Source of the DNA: Emticicia agri
Lineage (GTDB): Bacteria; Bacteroidota; Bacteroidia; Cytophagales; Spirosomataceae
Assembly: GCA_945860265.1 (NCBI GenBank)
Contig: CAMAQF010000039.1
Coordinates: forward strand, 1 to 37,058
DNA length: 37,058 nucleotides
Direction of reading: 5' to 3'
Shown here one piece after another: positions 25,322-33,437 of the stretch. Position 1 is the stretch's first letter. Every line of letters begins with the position of its first letter. The notes beneath the pieces were generated by a model. The model had not been told where the DNA came from. It was given only the letters and a program-made list of their open reading frames with translations, and did no database searches. The position numbers and the translations under genes were made by a program.

Positions 25322-26065
25322 CTAAAGGCGATTTTTGTTCAATTTTTCTAAATCTTCAGGAGTATCAACGCCGATACTTTCATAATTTGTAACAGTTGCA
25401 TAAATTTTATAGCCATAGCCAAGCCAACGTAATTGTTCTAGTTTTTCGGTGTTTTCGAGTGGTGATGGTGGCAAATGCGAAATCTGCTCTAGCACATCAT
25501 TTCGATAGGCATAAAGACCAATATGTTTATAAAATTCTGCATGTTCGAGCCAAGTTTCAGGTTCATGCCCACGTACATAAGGCACGGTTTGGCGACTAAA
25601 ATACAAACATTGTTTACGAATCGTAAGCACAGCTTTTACCACATTTGGGTCGAAAAGTGTTTTATAATCATTTATTTTCTTGACCGCCGTAGCTATTTCG
25701 GTCTTAAAATCGAGCAGTTTTGCCATTTGCTCAATAGTTTCGGGGTCAATAAAGGGTTCATCACCTTGAATATTGATGATGTAATCATATTTGCTACATC
25801 CACCCGCCTTTTGTAGAGCTTCAAAACATCGATCAGTACCACTTGGGTGGTTTTCGGCGGTCATATAAGCTTCGCCACCAAACCCAATCACATGGTCAAA
25901 TATTCGAGAATCGTCAGTCGCTACAACTACTCTACTTAGACTTTTTGCTTTTTGAGCTTGTTCGTACACTCGCTGAATCATACTTTTTCCGCCAATATCA
26001 GCTAAAGGCTTTCCGGGAAAGCGACTCGAAGCGAATCTTGCTGGAATTATACCAAGAATTTTCAT
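25322..26065 (-). CDS. kdsB: 3-deoxy-manno-octulosonate cytidylyltransferase (CMP-KDO synthetase)
   Basis: A 247-aa nucleotidyltransferase that activates KDO with CTP for lipid A-core assembly, confirming a Gram-negative cell envelope. Motifs: GIIPARFASSRFPGKPLADI at the N-terminus (CTP binding), VVVATDDSRI, NIQGDEPFIDPETIEQMAKL, and IGLYAYRNDVL with the C-terminal LEKLEQLRWLGYGYKI-like block (EKLEQLRWLGYGYKIYA). Length is normal. It is transcribed in the porX direction but 190 bases separate them, so a joint operon is uncertain. Confidence 0.96.
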   Translation of the reverse strand: MKILGIIPARFASSRFPGKPLADIGGKSMIQRVYEQAQKAKSLSRVVVATDDSRIFDHVIGFGGEAYMTAENHPSGTDRCFEALQKAGGCSKYDYIINIQGDEPFIDPETIEQMAKLLDFKTEIATAVKKINDYKTLFDPNVVKAVLTIRKQCLYFSRQTVPYVRGHEPETWLEHAEFYKHIGLYAYRNDVLEQISHLPPSPLENTEKLEQLRWLGYGYKIYATVTNYESIGVDTPEDLEKLNKNRL

Positions 26066-26321
26066 AGGTTTTGTTGCTTGAAGAAGGCGAATTTACATCA
26101 AAAAAAAAATATATACGTTAATCTGTCACAGAATCATTAAATTTGCATAAAAATGAATTAAATACCAGAAAAAATGAAGTTAACTATATCAAAAAAAAAT
26201 TGAGAACTGCTATAAAATCAAGGTAATCAATCTTGGAAATCGTTCAAATTTTTTTTTATGATTAGTTTAAATTCGGTATTTTGATTAATTCGTTCATTAT
26301 AAAAAAACTAATCACAACTAT

Positions 26322-27407
26322 ATGTTCAGATTATTTTGTTCAATAATAGGTTTAAGGTTTATTTTGACAAACGCTATGGCCAATCCTATTGATTCACTTG
26401 GATTAGAGAAAAGAAACGGCAAAATTTTAATTCAACATAGAGTTGAAAAAGGAGAAACTCTTTATTCTATTTTAAAAAGATATGATTGTTCGGAAAAAGA
26501 ATTTTTATCTTTTAATACTTTTTTCAAAAAAGGAATAACTATCGCTCCCGAACAAGTAATTGAAATACCAGTAAAAAGTAAGAAAGCAACAAAAAAAGCC
26601 CCAATTGATGAGATTATTACATTTACAGCCGCTAAAAGCGACAAAAAAAATATTGATGAAAACGGTATCGAAATAGTTGATGTGCCAGAAGCCACACCTA
26701 AAGAATCAACTCCGATCAAAGAGAAAGATGGTAAAACTGATTCATCCAAAGGCTTTTTAGCAAAAACGGATAATCTTGAGAAACCAACGCCAGCGAAAAC
26801 TCCAGGTAAAGAGAAAACTCACATTGTGATTGCGGGTCAAAATTTGTTTACGATTGCAAAACTATACAATGTAAAAATTTGGCAAATCAGAACATGGAAT
26901 AGTTTGACAAATGATGCCTTGAAAGTAAATCAAGTTTTACTAGTTGAAAAACCGTCAAATTTTGTGGCGAAAGTGGAAAAAAAAGTTGCAATAAAGGCAG
27001 AACTAGGACAAGTTCAAGCTCCTGCGGGTGATGTGGTTATAAAAGAGAAAAGAAATGAAAAACCAAAAGACCAAACGGTTCAAAATAAGCTTATAACAAA
27101 TAAACCTGCTGCCACAATCATACCAAATGCCCCTGGTGGCAAGAAGTTTTCGGAACAAGGAATTGCCGAAGTGATAGACGCGGGTGCAGGTACTAACAAG
27201 TTTTTGGCTCTACACCGTACTGCTCCAATCGGTACACTCATTAAAGTTGCTAACCAATCCAATGGGCAAAGTGTTTGGGTAAAAGTAATAGGTAAACTTA
27301 GTTCGGCGGGTGATGTAGTGATAAAAATTTCCCCAAAAGCTTTTGAAAAATTATCACCAAAAGACAAACGAATCAGAGCCGAGTTGAGTTATAGTATTAG
27401 TAATTAA
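26322..27407 (+). CDS. LysM-domain protein with RlpA-like double-psi barrel
   Basis: A 361-aa exported protein. It has a signal peptide (MFRLFCSIIGLRFILTNAMA) and a first LysM domain at about residues 38-83 (HRVEKGETLYSILKRYDCSE). A Lys/Glu/Pro-rich linker follows, then a second LysM at about 168-212 (HIVIAGQNLFTIAKLYNVKI), another low-complexity linker, and a C-terminal RlpA-like DPBB domain of ~85 residues. The latter shows GIAEVIDAGAGTNKFLALHR and TAPIGTLIKVANQSNGQSVW, as in RlpA (HRT-P-GT-V-V-N--NG-S). It should bind peptidoglycan in the periplasm. The catalytic-type Asp of lytic RlpA proteins is not obvious, so a structural role is equally likely. Confidence 0.85.
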   Translation: MFRLFCSIIGLRFILTNAMANPIDSLGLEKRNGKILIQHRVEKGETLYSILKRYDCSEKEFLSFNTFFKKGITIAPEQVIEIPVKSKKATKKAPIDEIITFTAAKSDKKNIDENGIEIVDVPEATPKESTPIKEKDGKTDSSKGFLAKTDNLEKPTPAKTPGKEKTHIVIAGQNLFTIAKLYNVKIWQIRTWNSLTNDALKVNQVLLVEKPSNFVAKVEKKVAIKAELGQVQAPAGDVVIKEKRNEKPKDQTVQNKLITNKPAATIIPNAPGGKKFSEQGIAEVIDAGAGTNKFLALHRTAPIGTLIKVANQSNGQSVWVKVIGKLSSAGDVVIKISPKAFEKLSPKDKRIRAELSYSISN

Positions 27408-27475
27408 TAGTTAACAATCGGCCATCATCCGTCCTCAGTAAGATTAAATTTTACAATATCATTTATACGATTTTC

Positions 27476-27625
27476 ATGCAAACAAAGTCAAAAATTTGGA
27501 CGGTTTTATTTGCCGTCTTATATCCTTTCATTACTGCATTTGGTTTTTTATTTACTGCCATATTAGCCGTTTTCTCGTGGATATCTAATACAATCGTTTG
27601 GATTTTGAAAAGGATAAAATCTTAA
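27476..27625 (+). CDS. 49-aa membrane peptide upstream of the TIGR02757 gene
   Basis: A short ORF (MQTKSKIWTVLFAVLYPFIT ... WILKRIKS) with a basic N-terminus, one long hydrophobic helix or tight helical pair, and a basic C-terminus. Its stop is 4 bases before the ATG at 27630, so the two are almost certainly on one transcript and possibly translationally coupled. I do not recognise the family. Confidence 0.6.
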   Translation: MQTKSKIWTVLFAVLYPFITAFGFLFTAILAVFSWISNTIVWILKRIKS

Positions 27626-27629
27626 AATA

Positions 27630-28400
27630 ATGTCGCAAATCATTATTGATTTATTGAATGAAAAGTATGAGTTGTTTAATCAACCTAACTTCATTCAGCA
27701 TGACCCAATTAGTATTCCACATCAATTTAACAAAAAACAAGACATTGAAATTACAGGTTTTATTGCCGCAACACTCGCTTGGGGACAACGAAAAACCATT
27801 ATTAATAAATGCAACGAGCTCATCGACTTGATGGATAATGCTCCCTTCGATTTCATCAAAAATCACCAAGATTCAGACCTCAAACGTTTTTTAGCCTTCA
27901 AACATCGTACTTTCAATGCTACCGATACGCTTTATTTTTTGGAGTTTTTTAAGGATTTTTACGCAAAAAATGACTCTCTTGAAAATGCTTTTTTGGTGGG
28001 TTTGAAGGATAATGATGAAGATATTAAGACTGGTTTAGAAAATTTCCAAAACGTATTTTTTAGTTTAGAAGATTATCCAATCCGCACACGCAAGCATGTG
28101 GCTACTCCCACTCGCAATTCTTCTTGTAAACGAATCAATATGTTTTTACGTTGGATGGTCAGAAAAGACAATAAAGGTGTTGATTTTGGGATTTGGGACA
28201 AAATAAAAACATCAGCTTTGGTTTGCCCCTGCGATGTTCATGTTGAGCGTGTTGCTCGAAAACTCGGTCTGATTACTCGTCCAAAGCCTGACTGGCAAAC
28301 AGCCGTCGAACTCACGCAAAACCTCAAACAACTCGACCCTATCGATCCTGTGAAATATGATTTTGCACTATTCGGATTGGGCGTTGAAGGTTATATGTAA
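27630..28400 (+). CDS. TIGR02757 (DUF2400) family protein
   Basis: A 256-aa protein of the TIGR02757 family, known across Bacteroidota and some other bacteria without an assigned function. Typical parts: ITGFIAATLAWGQRKTIINK, then NSSCKRINMFLRWMVRKDNK, and PVKYDFALFGLGVEG at the end. The block LVCPCDVHVERVARKLGL (about residues 197-214) is reminiscent of the helix-hairpin-helix-GPD DNA glycosylases, where a similar L-x-x-D-x-H-V-x-R-V segment follows the active-site lysine. That resemblance is my inference. It is preceded by a 49-aa membrane peptide and followed by an inverted-repeat terminator. Confidence 0.85.
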   Translation: MSQIIIDLLNEKYELFNQPNFIQHDPISIPHQFNKKQDIEITGFIAATLAWGQRKTIINKCNELIDLMDNAPFDFIKNHQDSDLKRFLAFKHRTFNATDTLYFLEFFKDFYAKNDSLENAFLVGLKDNDEDIKTGLENFQNVFFSLEDYPIRTRKHVATPTRNSSCKRINMFLRWMVRKDNKGVDFGIWDKIKTSALVCPCDVHVERVARKLGLITRPKPDWQTAVELTQNLKQLDPIDPVKYDFALFGLGVEGYM

Positions 28401-28408
28401 AGATTTTA

Positions 28409-28461
28409 GAATGACGATTTACGAATTGGTAAAAAAAACAATAATTCGTAAGTCGTCATTC
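28409..28461. terminator. Long inverted repeat between convergent TIGR02757 and M28 genes
   Basis: GAATGACGATTTACGAATT (28409-28427) and AATTCGTAAGTCGTCATTC (28443-28461) are reverse complements at 18 of 19 positions, with a 15-base A-rich loop. The right arm continues into a second partial copy (ATTCGTAAATCATA) with a period of 14. Confidence 0.7.
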
Positions 28462-28477
28462 GTAAATCATAATTTGT

Positions 28478-29839
28478 TTAGAGTCCGTATTTATCAAGCA
28501 AATAAACCAAGGCGGCCATAGAAGCTGCTCCGAGATTTAGTTCACGCTCATTTACGGCTTCAAGCGTATCGGTTTTTGCATGATGAAAATCAAAATAACG
28601 CTGCGAATCTGGTTTAAAACCAATCAGTAAAGTACCTAGTTGACCTAAAGGGCCAATATCGGCACCACCGCCTCCACGACCAATTTCTTTCAAATCATAA
28701 GCAGAAAGAAGGTTTTTATAAACCGTAACTTTAGCTATTTGAGAATCAGTTCCGACCATTCCGAAACCTCTTGGCGTAAATCCTCCATTATCAGATTCGA
28801 TTGCGGCAATGTGTTTTTCGTTGTTTTGCTTGGCTAAATCAGCATATTTTGTTCCACCACGAAGACCATTTTCTTCATTCATAAACATTACTACCCTGAT
28901 TGTTCGTTTTGGTTTAATACCCAATGCCTTCAAAGCACGTAAAACTTCGATTGACTGCACACAGCCCGCTCCATCATCCTGTGCACCCTCGGCCAAATCC
29001 CAAGAATCGAGGTGTCCGCCAACTACAATTATTTCATCTGCTTTTTCGGTTCCTTTAATTTCACCAACAACATTATGCGATGGAGCATCGGCTAATGATT
29101 CGCAACTTTGTTTGAAGTAAAACTGCAATTTAGGATTCTCTTCAAGCATTTTACTCAATAAATTAGCTCCATTGGTACTAATTGCTGCTGTCGGAATCAT
29201 TGGTACACCCGTAGCATAACGCATACCACCCGTGTGCGGGTTGTCATCTTGTAGGGTTGTCATCGAACGAACAATTGCACCAATTGCACCATATTTTGCG
29301 GCTTGTGAAGCACCACCGCCACGTTGATTTACTGCACCGCTATATGCATCAAAAGTATTGACTTTCGTTGGGTCCATTGGTCGATTAAAAAGGACGATTT
29401 TTCCTTTCACTTTCTCAGTTCCGAGTGCTTCAAGTTCTTCAAAACTTTTTACTTCTATCACTTCAGCTTTGATTCCAGTTGATGACGTACCAATTGAGCC
29501 ACCTAATGCAGCAATCGGCACATTGATTTTTTGTTTTCCCGCTTCAATAAAAGCAGTTTCTTTCAGACCACGCACCCAATGAGGAACCATCACATCTTGC
29601 AAAAACACTCGCTCAAAGCCATATTCTTCCATTACTTTTTTAGTGTACTGAACCGCTTTTGCAGCTCCATCCGAGCCGCTAAGTCTCGGCCCAATTTTTT
29701 TACTCAAATATGTAAGTGTTTTATACGCCTCTCCTTTGGAGAGGATTTCATTATAAATTTTTCGGATGACGAGCGAATCGCTATCTTGTGAAAAGGCTGA
29801 AAAAGAGCAAAAAAGTAAGAAAATAATGATTTTTTTCAT
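28478..29839 (-). CDS. M28-family metallopeptidase (carboxypeptidase Q-like), secreted
   Basis: A 453-aa exported di-zinc exopeptidase. Signal peptide MKKIIIFLLFCSFSAFSQ. A PA insert (about residues 130-240, containing KGKIVLFNRPMDPTK) precedes the catalytic core. Metal and catalytic motifs: GGHLDSWD (His, Asp), GAQDDGAGC (bridging Asp), MNEENGLRGG (Glu-Glu), IESDNGG (Asp) and the late FHHAKTDTLEAV (His). All expected ligands are present. It probably releases amino acids from peptides in the periplasm or outside the cell. It is monocistronic by position. Confidence 0.93.
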   Translation of the reverse strand: MKKIIIFLLFCSFSAFSQDSDSLVIRKIYNEILSKGEAYKTLTYLSKKIGPRLSGSDGAAKAVQYTKKVMEEYGFERVFLQDVMVPHWVRGLKETAFIEAGKQKINVPIAALGGSIGTSSTGIKAEVIEVKSFEELEALGTEKVKGKIVLFNRPMDPTKVNTFDAYSGAVNQRGGGASQAAKYGAIGAIVRSMTTLQDDNPHTGGMRYATGVPMIPTAAISTNGANLLSKMLEENPKLQFYFKQSCESLADAPSHNVVGEIKGTEKADEIIVVGGHLDSWDLAEGAQDDGAGCVQSIEVLRALKALGIKPKRTIRVVMFMNEENGLRGGTKYADLAKQNNEKHIAAIESDNGGFTPRGFGMVGTDSQIAKVTVYKNLLSAYDLKEIGRGGGGADIGPLGQLGTLLIGFKPDSQRYFDFHHAKTDTLEAVNERELNLGAASMAALVYLLDKYGL

Positions 29840-29936
29840 GTTTATTAGATAAGGTAGGTTTGGTTGATTTATAAAACAATTTAGTAAAATTTGGTGAGTT
29901 TGACATTATGCTTGACTGACATAAAAATAAATTCTT

Positions 29937-29955
29937 TTGAAAAATATTTTTTCAA
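29937..29955. promoter_or_regulatory. Palindrome upstream of the ROK regulator
   Basis: TTGAAAAA (29937-29944) and TTTTTCAA (29948-29955) form a perfect dyad around TAT. It lies about 50 bases upstream of a -7 candidate for the ROK gene and could be its operator. AT-rich dyads of this size also occur by chance. Confidence 0.25.
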
Positions 29956-30006
29956 ATAATCATTTTATAGCAAATATTATTATTATTAGTATTCTTAAAA
30001 AAGATT

Positions 30007-30014
30007 TATCTTTG
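30007..30014 (+). promoter_or_regulatory. Candidate -7 element (TATCTTTG) of the ROK gene
   Basis: TATCTTTG matches TAnnTTTG and lies 23 bases before the ATG. No TTTG is found at the right distance upstream. Confidence 0.4.
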
Positions 30015-30037
30015 ATAAATAAAATATTTTCGTAAAA

Positions 30038-31240
30038 ATGCTTGAAGGAAAAGAATCTGTCGTAGAAATAAAAAAAAATAAGTTAAAACAACAACTTTTA
30101 AAGGAATTATACCTAAATGGTCCAAATACAATCATTGATTTAAGTAAAACACTGCATTCAAGTCCGCCATCGGTAAATGTTCTTTTTATTGAATTAATGC
30201 AAGAAGGTTGGCTTTCTGAAGTCGGAACGGGAAATTCAAAATCGGGCAGAAAACCTGTACTTTACGGACTAAACGCAAATCATGGCTATATTTTGACTTG
30301 GCTCATCAATAAATTTGATAGTACTATCATCATATATAATCTCAAAAATGAGATTTGTGCAAAAAAAAAATTTAAACTTCAAATCGAAAATAATGCCGGC
30401 TATGGCACATTTATATTAGAAAATACAATTGAATTTCTAAAAAAAGAAGGTATTATTATCGAAAAAGTCTTAGGTATTGGAATCTGTATGCCAGGCTTGA
30501 TTGATAAAGAAACTGGGAATAATTTTTCGTATCCGACCAGCGAAGGCAAAGCCATTAATATACTACTGAGCGAATATTTCAATGTGCCTTCTTATACCCT
30601 AAACGATGCAAAAGCCATCGCTTTGGGTGAAAAACGCTTCGGTTTAGCTCATGATTTCAATAATGTGTTGGCCATTAATATCGATTGGGGAGTTGGCTTG
30701 GGAATTTTGATTGATGGTGAAGTTTTTAATGGAACTTCTGGTTTTACGGGTGAACTAGGACATATACAAGTGCGTGGAGCGGGCGAACTCTGTTCATGCG
30801 GAAAAATTGGATGTTTAGAAACCGTTGCCACCGCCCAAGTTCTTATTAAACGAGTGAAAGAGGAATTACAGAATGGTCGGGTTTCAAAAATTGTTCAACT
30901 TACGAAAGGAGATATTGAGTCGGTCAACGAAGATATGATTATTGCTGCCACACATTCTGGCGATGAACTTTGTATTGATTTACTCAACGAAATTGGCACA
31001 GAATTGGGTAAAGCACTTTCGATTGCCGTACACTTGTTTAATCCCGAATTGATTTTGGTAGATGGTCTTCTGGCCAAAGCTGATAAATTTATCACCATTC
31101 CGATAGAACAGGCAATAAATAAATACTGTTTGAGCGAATTTAAGACCAAATTATCGGTCAATACTTCTCAACTTGACGAATCAGCAGGATTTTTGGGCAC
31201 ATTCTCTTTTGTTTTAGAACATTTATTTGAAGAGGTATAG
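30038..31240 (+). CDS. ROK family transcriptional regulator (NagC/XylR type)
   Basis: A 400-aa protein with an N-terminal winged helix-turn-helix (about residues 10-70; TIIDLSKTLHSSPPSVNVLF is the likely recognition region) joined to a sugar-kinase-like ROK domain. The ROK signatures are GELGHIQVRGAGELCSCGKI and GCLETVATAQVL (zinc Cys-x-Cys-Gly-x2-Gly-Cys), plus an ATP-type loop IDWGVGLGILIDG. It probably senses a sugar or amino-sugar and represses transport or catabolic genes. No such genes are adjacent, so targets are unknown. The zinc motif is complete. Confidence 0.92.
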   Translation: MLEGKESVVEIKKNKLKQQLLKELYLNGPNTIIDLSKTLHSSPPSVNVLFIELMQEGWLSEVGTGNSKSGRKPVLYGLNANHGYILTWLINKFDSTIIIYNLKNEICAKKKFKLQIENNAGYGTFILENTIEFLKKEGIIIEKVLGIGICMPGLIDKETGNNFSYPTSEGKAINILLSEYFNVPSYTLNDAKAIALGEKRFGLAHDFNNVLAINIDWGVGLGILIDGEVFNGTSGFTGELGHIQVRGAGELCSCGKIGCLETVATAQVLIKRVKEELQNGRVSKIVQLTKGDIESVNEDMIIAATHSGDELCIDLLNEIGTELGKALSIAVHLFNPELILVDGLLAKADKFITIPIEQAINKYCLSEFKTKLSVNTSQLDESAGFLGTFSFVLEHLFEEV

Positions 31241-31267
31241 GCATTTTTTATTACAAAAAACACACTA

Positions 31268-31293
31268 TAATGTAGGACAAGTTTCAAACTTGT
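31268..31293 (+). repeat. TGTAG-headed hairpin repeat, copy B
   Basis: TAATGTAG-G, then ACAAGTT, loop TCA, AACTTGT. It lies between the convergent ROK and CarboxypepD genes. The first eight bases are identical to those of copy A, and the stem differs from copy A by one compensated base pair. Confidence 0.7.
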
Positions 31294-31375
31294 TGAGATT
31301 GGCTAATTTTTTTGAAGACAAAATTAAAAGAGTTTTCTGTATGGATAAATTAGACGGTCGCAAAATAACAATTAA

Positions 31376-32089
31376 TCAATCTTTCTTAGCATTATCTCTA
31401 AAAAACTTATCACGAGTTACGTTGTCGCTTGGTGCGGCTGCAGCACCTGCTTTCCAAGCTTGATCTTTCCACGCACCACTTTTTACGGCTTTTACGAAAT
31501 TTACCCAAGCAAATGGATTTAATAAAGGATTGGTCGTAACGGATCCTCTGCTCTCCATTTGTTTGATAAACTGGTTTTGTGCGTAACGATAATTATCATT
31601 TGCATTCATGCCATGCACTGAAGCCATTTTGGCTATATTCTCGGGGCTGTAAGTTTCTGCTAAGATTTTGCGTTCACGGTCGTCGGGTAGTTTCATATCG
31701 ACTAAGGCTTGCTTAAATTCTTCTTCAGTGCTAAAAGGATAAACTTTAACTTCTTTTAACATTTTTGAGTCGACTTGAAGCTCCACAAATACTGAATAAT
31801 CAACATCGGTTTTCTTTGGAATAATATGAAATTGCTTCTTGAAACCTAAATAACTAAAATTAATGGTATCGCCTGGAAAAACTCCCAACACAAAATAACC
31901 TTTACTATTAGAAAGTGTGCCTCGCCCTGCTCTCGGAATAGTGATATACGCTCCAGGAAGAGGCTCTTTGGTTTGGCTATCAATGACCAAACCCGAAAAT
32001 GTAATATATTTAATTTCTCCTTGAGAAAAAGCCAAATTGCTCATTATCAAGGATATAAAAATCAACAGAAGTGTAGCTATATTTTTCAT
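31376..32089 (-). CDS. Exported protein with CarboxypepD_reg-like domain
   Basis: A 237-aa exported protein from the ATG at 32089 (MKNIATLLLIFISLIMSNLA, FSQ cleavage). Another in-frame ATG at 32107 would overlap cdsA. Residues ~20-110 form a carboxypeptidase-regulatory-like beta-sandwich: SGLVIDSQTKEPLPGAYITI, GTLSNSKGYFVLGVFPGD, INFSYLGFKKQ. This is the domain seen at the N-terminus of TonB-linked receptors, but no receptor barrel follows. Instead there is a ~120-residue helical C-terminal part (KVYPFSTEEEFKQALVDMKL, NPLLNPFAWVNFVKAVKSG) common to a Bacteroidota family of unknown role. It is the last gene of the DUF2007-cdsA operon, 10 bases after cdsA. Confidence 0.8.
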   Translation of the reverse strand: MKNIATLLLIFISLIMSNLAFSQGEIKYITFSGLVIDSQTKEPLPGAYITIPRAGRGTLSNSKGYFVLGVFPGDTINFSYLGFKKQFHIIPKKTDVDYSVFVELQVDSKMLKEVKVYPFSTEEEFKQALVDMKLPDDRERKILAETYSPENIAKMASVHGMNANDNYRYAQNQFIKQMESRGSVTTNPLLNPFAWVNFVKAVKSGAWKDQAWKAGAAAAPSDNVTRDKFFRDNAKKD

Positions 32090-32099
32090 TGTGAGTGAT

Positions 32100-32936
32100 T
32101 CAACCAAAAATTTTCAGAAATGTAACAATAAAAGGCATTGAAAGCAATAGTCCGTCGAACCTGTCCATAAAACCACCATGCCCAGGAATTGTATTCCCTG
32201 AATCTTTGATCGCTATACTGCGTTTAAAAAGCGATTCAACGAGGTCGCCGAGTGTGCCTGTTATAATAATTATAATAGCTATTCCGTACCATTGCCACAT
32301 TAATAAACTATTGAAATACTTTGTTTGAACAAACGCTATAATTAATGAAGTTATTGCCCCACCAAAGAAGCCTTCCCATGTTTTCTTGGGCGAAACTCGT
32401 TCAAAAAGCTTTCTTTTTCCTAGAAATCTTCCTGCAAAATATGCACCTGTATCGTTGGCCCAAAGAATAAATAAGCAACCCAAAATCAGTTGTGGTGCGT
32501 ATCCTTTAGCATCGGTCAAAACCATTTCGTTGATGAGGGCAAAGGGCACAGCCACATAGATAATACCCAAAAAAGTATATCCCAAATTGGCAAACGGTTT
32601 AGTATCTTTCTTGCGGTAAAGTTTAATAAAAAACGTTGTGGTGAGTAAAGGAACTATTAAATAATAAAATTTGAAAGACAATATCTCTTTTTCAATAAAA
32701 AAAGTAAGTAAATTTAGTACGATACCACAAAAAGTACCATATACACTAAGTGGATGGTTTTCGTCGAGTTTAAGGAGTTTATAAAATTCTCGTTGGGTAA
32801 GAATGCTGATAGCCAAAAATAAAACCCAGAAAGTCCATTCGTTATAAAGTACCCCACCTAAAATAATACTCACACCCACAACTGCCGCAATGGCTCTTTG
32901 AGCAAGATTAGAAAGATTATTGAACTTCGTGGTCAT
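32100..32936 (-). CDS. cdsA: Phosphatidate cytidylyltransferase (CDP-diglyceride synthase)
   Basis: A 278-aa inner-membrane enzyme that makes CDP-diacylglycerol from phosphatidic acid and CTP, the branch point of phospholipid synthesis. About eight membrane helices are visible. The C-terminal signature is complete: RVSPKKTWEGFFGG, LGDLVESLFKRSIAIKDSGN and PGHGGFMDRFDGL. It overlaps the upstream DUF2007 gene by 20 bases, so coupled translation is likely. Confidence 0.96.
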   Translation of the reverse strand: MTTKFNNLSNLAQRAIAAVVGVSIILGGVLYNEWTFWVLFLAISILTQREFYKLLKLDENHPLSVYGTFCGIVLNLLTFFIEKEILSFKFYYLIVPLLTTTFFIKLYRKKDTKPFANLGYTFLGIIYVAVPFALINEMVLTDAKGYAPQLILGCLFILWANDTGAYFAGRFLGKRKLFERVSPKKTWEGFFGGAITSLIIAFVQTKYFNSLLMWQWYGIAIIIIITGTLGDLVESLFKRSIAIKDSGNTIPGHGGFMDRFDGLLLSMPFIVTFLKIFG

Positions 32937-33135
32937 TTTGATTAAATATGTCGATTACTACTTTTGCTATTGATTCCTGCTCTTCGGGTACTTGTATTTC
33001 GTAGTAACCTATGAGGTAATTACTGTCTTGTTTGTTGAGCACTACTGCCATTATTTCGTGGGTTTGTAAATCATTTTTTAATAATTCAGCTTTGAAGCTA
33101 TTTTTGGTTTTAAAAACTTTTACCCAGTTTGCCAT
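32917..33135 (-). CDS. DUF2007 family small protein
   Basis: A 72-aa protein of the DUF2007 group (putative signal-transducing protein, GlnB-like ferredoxin-fold). The core is WVKVFKTKNSFKAELLKNDL, then AVVLNKQDSNYLIGYYEIQV and VPEEQESIAKVVIDIF. The function is unknown; in Bacteroidota it is commonly found next to cdsA (my recollection). The end overlaps cdsA by 20 bases, so it is the first gene of the operon, with a -7 candidate 24 bases upstream. Confidence 0.85.
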   Translation of the reverse strand: MANWVKVFKTKNSFKAELLKNDLQTHEIMAVVLNKQDSNYLIGYYEIQVPEEQESIAKVVIDIFNQNDHEVQ

Positions 33136-33437
33136 TTTGTATTGGAGTGAATTTATCCCAAATATAAGGTGAAAATGTTGAAAAAAAATGTTTGTGATAG
33201 AATGTACCTTTGAGCTTTGCTTTTTTCGTAATGTTGAAAGTTACTAAATACATTAAAAATCAGTTTAAATTCTTTATCATGCAAATATTTTTAGGCATTG
33301 ACCATCATCATTTAACATAGTTGCTTTTTTGGCAATATTCAAACAAAAATTAATGTTTTGTATAGAAAAATGAGAATTTTGGATTTATACTAAAAAGCCA
33401 CTACTTTAGTGGCTTAAACCAAAAATTCTAAGCCATT
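33136..33437. other. Intergenic region of ~300 bases with a hairpin
   Basis: No gene was found. It holds the -7 candidate TATATTTG on the minus strand (33159-33166, for DUF2007-cdsA), a possible plus-strand TACCTTTG, and a perfect 9-bp hairpin AAGCCACTA/TAGTGGCTT at 33395-33415, 22 bases before the oxidoreductase ATG. On the minus strand the hairpin is followed by a short T run. Confidence 0.5.
33159..33166 (-). promoter_or_regulatory. Candidate -7 element (TATATTTG) of DUF2007-cdsA
   Basis: TATATTTG on the minus strand fits TAnnTTTG, 23 bases before the ATG at 33135. No TTTG was found at the right distance. Confidence 0.4.

Noticed and set aside
33395..33415. Terminator in front of the Gfo/Idh/MocA gene
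   Set aside because: A perfect hairpin is present, but the T run follows it only on the minus strand, and no minus-strand gene ends there; I kept it only as an unexplained hairpin.
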